DNA of 64,000 bases, taken from positions 1 to 64,000 of the forward strand of contig CBDAPN010000012.1 in NCBI GenBank assembly GCA_965198415.1, written 5' to 3'. Below, piece by piece: positions 62,440-64,000 of the stretch (position 1 is the first letter of the stretch; every line of letters begins with the position of its first letter). The DNA is from Endozoicomonas sp965198415. GTDB taxonomy: Bacteria; Pseudomonadota; Gammaproteobacteria; Pseudomonadales; Endozoicomonadaceae. The notes under the pieces are model-generated. The model saw only the letters and a program-made list of their open reading frames with translations, made no database searches and had not been told where the DNA came from. The translations under genes were made by a program, and so were the position numbers.

Positions 62440-62457
62440 TTGGCACGGTTCATGGAA
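62440..62457 (+). promoter_or_regulatory. Sigma-54 promoter of the psp operon
   Basis: TTGGCACG (62440-62447) is a perfect -24 element. At the correct spacing the -12 element reads ATGGA rather than TTGCA, so its GC is replaced by GG (62454-62455). It lies 37 bases before the first gene of the operon. PspF-binding sites are expected in the AT-rich 62330-62430 segment. Confidence 0.8.
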
Positions 62458-62493
62458 TATAGGTAATCAAAAACCAACCAAAGGAATACGACC

Positions 62494-62766
62494 ATGAAAG
62501 CTTATCTTCAATCTGTTATTGTCGCTCTGACCATTACCGCCAGCCTGAACGTTCAGGCGCAATGCACCTTGGGCGTGAGCGATGCTCAGCTTGAAGTAAT
62601 GAAGCAAGAGGCCATGGCGGACATTGAGCTGGGCATCAAGCAACAACTGCCCAAGGGCATCGCTCAGCAATACCAACAGCTAAAAGACCGGATTCGTACA
62701 GTGCAGCCAGCCAAAGTAACGGTAGAAAAAACGCCTGAAAAAAACAGCCAAGTAAAGGAGGCCTGA
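62494..62766 (+). CDS. Small secreted protein, first gene of the psp operon
   Basis: A 90-residue protein with a signal peptide (MKAYLQSVIVALTITASLNVQA, cut before QCTLG). The mature ~68 residues are helical and charged (LEVMKQEAMADIELGIKQQL) and end in a lysine/proline-rich tail. AAGGA precedes the ATG. It lies between the sigma-54 promoter and pspA, ending two bases before the pspA ATG, and its 3' end contains the pspA ribosome-binding site (AAAGGAGG), which implies translational coupling. I do not recognise the family. Its position suggests an envelope-stress role in the periplasm. Confidence 0.8.
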   Translation: MKAYLQSVIVALTITASLNVQAQCTLGVSDAQLEVMKQEAMADIELGIKQQLPKGIAQQYQQLKDRIRTVQPAKVTVEKTPEKNSQVKEA

Positions 62767-62768
62767 TC

Positions 62769-63437
62769 ATGAGCATTTTCTCGCGCCTGAGTGATATTTT
62801 GAACGCTAACATTACCAGCTTGTTAGATCGGGCTGAAGACCCAGAAAAAATGGCCCGCCTGATGCTGCAAGAGATGGAAGAGACCTTGGTGGATGTGCGC
62901 TCCGATGCCGCCCGATTAATCGCCGACAAAAAAGACGTCGAACGTCAACTGAGCAACATTGAAGCGAGCATAACCGACTGGACCGCCAAAGCCACGCTCG
63001 CGTTGAAGTGCGAGCGTGAAGATCTGGCACGACACGCACTGGCAGAAAAACAACAGGCACAAGCCGCCTGGCAGGAAAAACAGGGCTTTTTGCAAGAGAT
63101 GGAGCAGCAGCTCACTCGCCACGACGACGACATCAAGCGGCTGCAGGACACCATGAAACAGGCGCGCAAACGCCTGGAATCGCTACGCCTGCGTAAACAG
63201 GTCAACAGTAACCGCCTGAAAATGCGCGAGCACTCCCGGGAGAATAACCGCATTCGCCAGGAATCCCGCTTTGAACAGATGGAAAAAGATCTGGCACACC
63301 TTGAAGGCCGGCTCGAAGCACAAGGGCTCGGGGGCGCTACCCTTGATGACGAATTTGCCACTCTGGCCATGAACAGTGCCGTTGAGCAGGAACTCAACGA
63401 ACTCAAAGCCAGCCTCACCAGCAAAGACGAGTCCTGA
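62769..63437 (+). CDS. pspA: Phage shock protein A
   Basis: A 222-residue ESCRT-III-like coiled-coil protein that protects the inner membrane and inhibits PspF. The N-terminal amphipathic helix MSIFSRLSDILNANITSLL and the following DRAEDPEKMARLMLQEME are diagnostic. The rest is heptad-rich (about residues 25-190). Length equals E. coli PspA (222). It is preceded by a very good ribosome-binding site. Confidence 0.98.
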   Translation: MSIFSRLSDILNANITSLLDRAEDPEKMARLMLQEMEETLVDVRSDAARLIADKKDVERQLSNIEASITDWTAKATLALKCEREDLARHALAEKQQAQAAWQEKQGFLQEMEQQLTRHDDDIKRLQDTMKQARKRLESLRLRKQVNSNRLKMREHSRENNRIRQESRFEQMEKDLAHLEGRLEAQGLGGATLDDEFATLAMNSAVEQELNELKASLTSKDES

Positions 63438-63525
63438 GCTGACACAACAGTGTGTTTCAGGTTAACCTGACACCGCCTGTTCAAAAAAATATGACGCCTA
63501 TTAGTCTGGGAGGACAACCTTAACC

Positions 63526-63762
63526 ATGGAATCCGTCATTGAAGAAATTGTACCCATCAGTGCGATTCTTACGCTGTTTCTCTTTCTGCCTTGGCTGATC
63601 TTTCACTACATGACGCGCATACGTGAAGCTCGCAGCCTGGACGAAGAATCTCAGGCACTTTTTGAGTCCACCGTTGAAAAGACGGAGCTGATGGAAGAGC
63701 GCATTGAGGTGCTTGAACGAATTCTCGATGCCGAAGTACCCGGCTGGAGAAGCCATAAATGA
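63526..63762 (+). CDS. pspB: Phage shock protein B
   Basis: A 78-residue membrane protein with one N-terminal transmembrane segment (ISAILTLFLFLPWLIFHY) and a cytoplasmic amphipathic helix (ELMEERIEVLERILDAEVPG WR, interrupted here for brevity). With PspC it senses membrane stress and binds PspA, freeing PspF. GGGAGG precedes the ATG. The stop overlaps the pspC start (ATGA at 63759). Confidence 0.96.
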   Translation: MESVIEEIVPISAILTLFLFLPWLIFHYMTRIREARSLDEESQALFESTVEKTELMEERIEVLERILDAEVPGWRSHK

Positions 63763-64000
63763 AAATACTGCGAGCGATTTTCACCCAGCAACAACCAGGT
63801 GAAGCCTCATCTGCCGTCATGGGGGTCTGCAGTTACATTGCCAACCGCTTTCATCTGGATGTACTGGCAGTGCGTATTGCTATGATAGGTTGTGCTTACT
63901 TTCTTAATACGTCCAAAGTGATTTTGGCGTACATTGTCGTCGGTAGCGTGCTAAGCGTCAGCGGGGAACATTATTCACGAAAAGAGCGCAAGACGAAAAA
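63759..64000 (+). CDS. pspC: Phage shock protein C (partial, cut by window end)
   Basis: The first 80 codons are present and the frame is open to the last base. The PspC domain is recognisable: AVMGVCSYIANRFHLDVLAVR followed by a transmembrane segment around AYFLNTSKVILAYIVVGSV. The ATG overlaps the pspB stop by four bases, so the two are translationally coupled. The leucine-zipper-like C-terminus of PspC lies beyond the window. Confidence 0.93.
   Translation, partial: MKILRAIFTQQQPGEASSAVMGVCSYIANRFHLDVLAVRIAMIGCAYFLNTSKVILAYIVVGSVLSVSGEHYSRKERKTK

Overview
This window is chromosomal DNA of a gammaproteobacterium. The gene neighbourhoods (mfd-csiV, psrA-lexA-topA, csrA-tRNA-Ser-lysC-alaS, gpsA-sixA, fabA-fabB) match the general layout of Pseudomonas and Oceanospirillales-type genomes. 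Two accessory blocks look like those of a host-associated marine bacterium of the Endozoicomonas type. That assignment is an inference from gene content; no rRNA or species marker is present.

Layout. Bases 1-10643 hold a tandem array of giant secreted YD-repeat (Rhs-like) proteins: the tail of one copy and two complete, nearly identical copies, each preceded by the same ~200 bp leader. Next come housekeeping genes: mfd, csiV, a three-gene partner-switching module (response regulator/PP2C phosphatase, STAS antagonist, HATPase kinase) and an MscS-type channel. At 18800-20302 there is an AT-rich gene for a 500-residue protein. It has two polyproline tracts, a 68-residue duplication with WH2-like segments and a ~220-residue C-terminal domain, the same order of parts as the Vibrio actin-nucleating effectors VopL/VopF. 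An L,D-transpeptidase, psrA, lexA (two SOS boxes), two small conserved genes and topA follow. A diverged third complete YD-repeat gene (27576-32480) lies between topA and a decayed tyrosine-recombinase fragment that abuts the 3' end of tRNA-Ser(GCT), so this block looks like an old tRNA-borne island.

The rest is mostly core genome. It includes csrA (with an unusual acidic tail), lysC, alaS, a GNAT acetyltransferase and an MFS transporter. Then come sixA, a DUF4389 gene, gpsA, a decayed TnpB/IS605 remnant flanked by short repeats, fabA-fabB, dinG and ychJ. Next are a TAXI-type TRAP transporter pair, a 14-bp tandem repeat enclosed in a hairpin, a serine uptake and deamination pair (sdaC-sdaA), htpG with a sigma-32 promoter, a DUF599 gene and yafJ. 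The window ends in the phage-shock locus: pspF divergent from an operon of a small secreted protein, pspA, pspB and pspC (pspC is cut by the window end).

The most promising unexplained biology is the pair of candidate host-directed systems. One is the VopL/VopF-like polyproline/WH2 protein. The other is the YD-repeat family, whose members share a Sec signal, a YD shell and a membrane-hairpin module, but end in unrelated disordered tails that repeatedly contain PPxY and Y-E-x-[I/V] motifs of the kind read by eukaryotic WW and SH2 domains.
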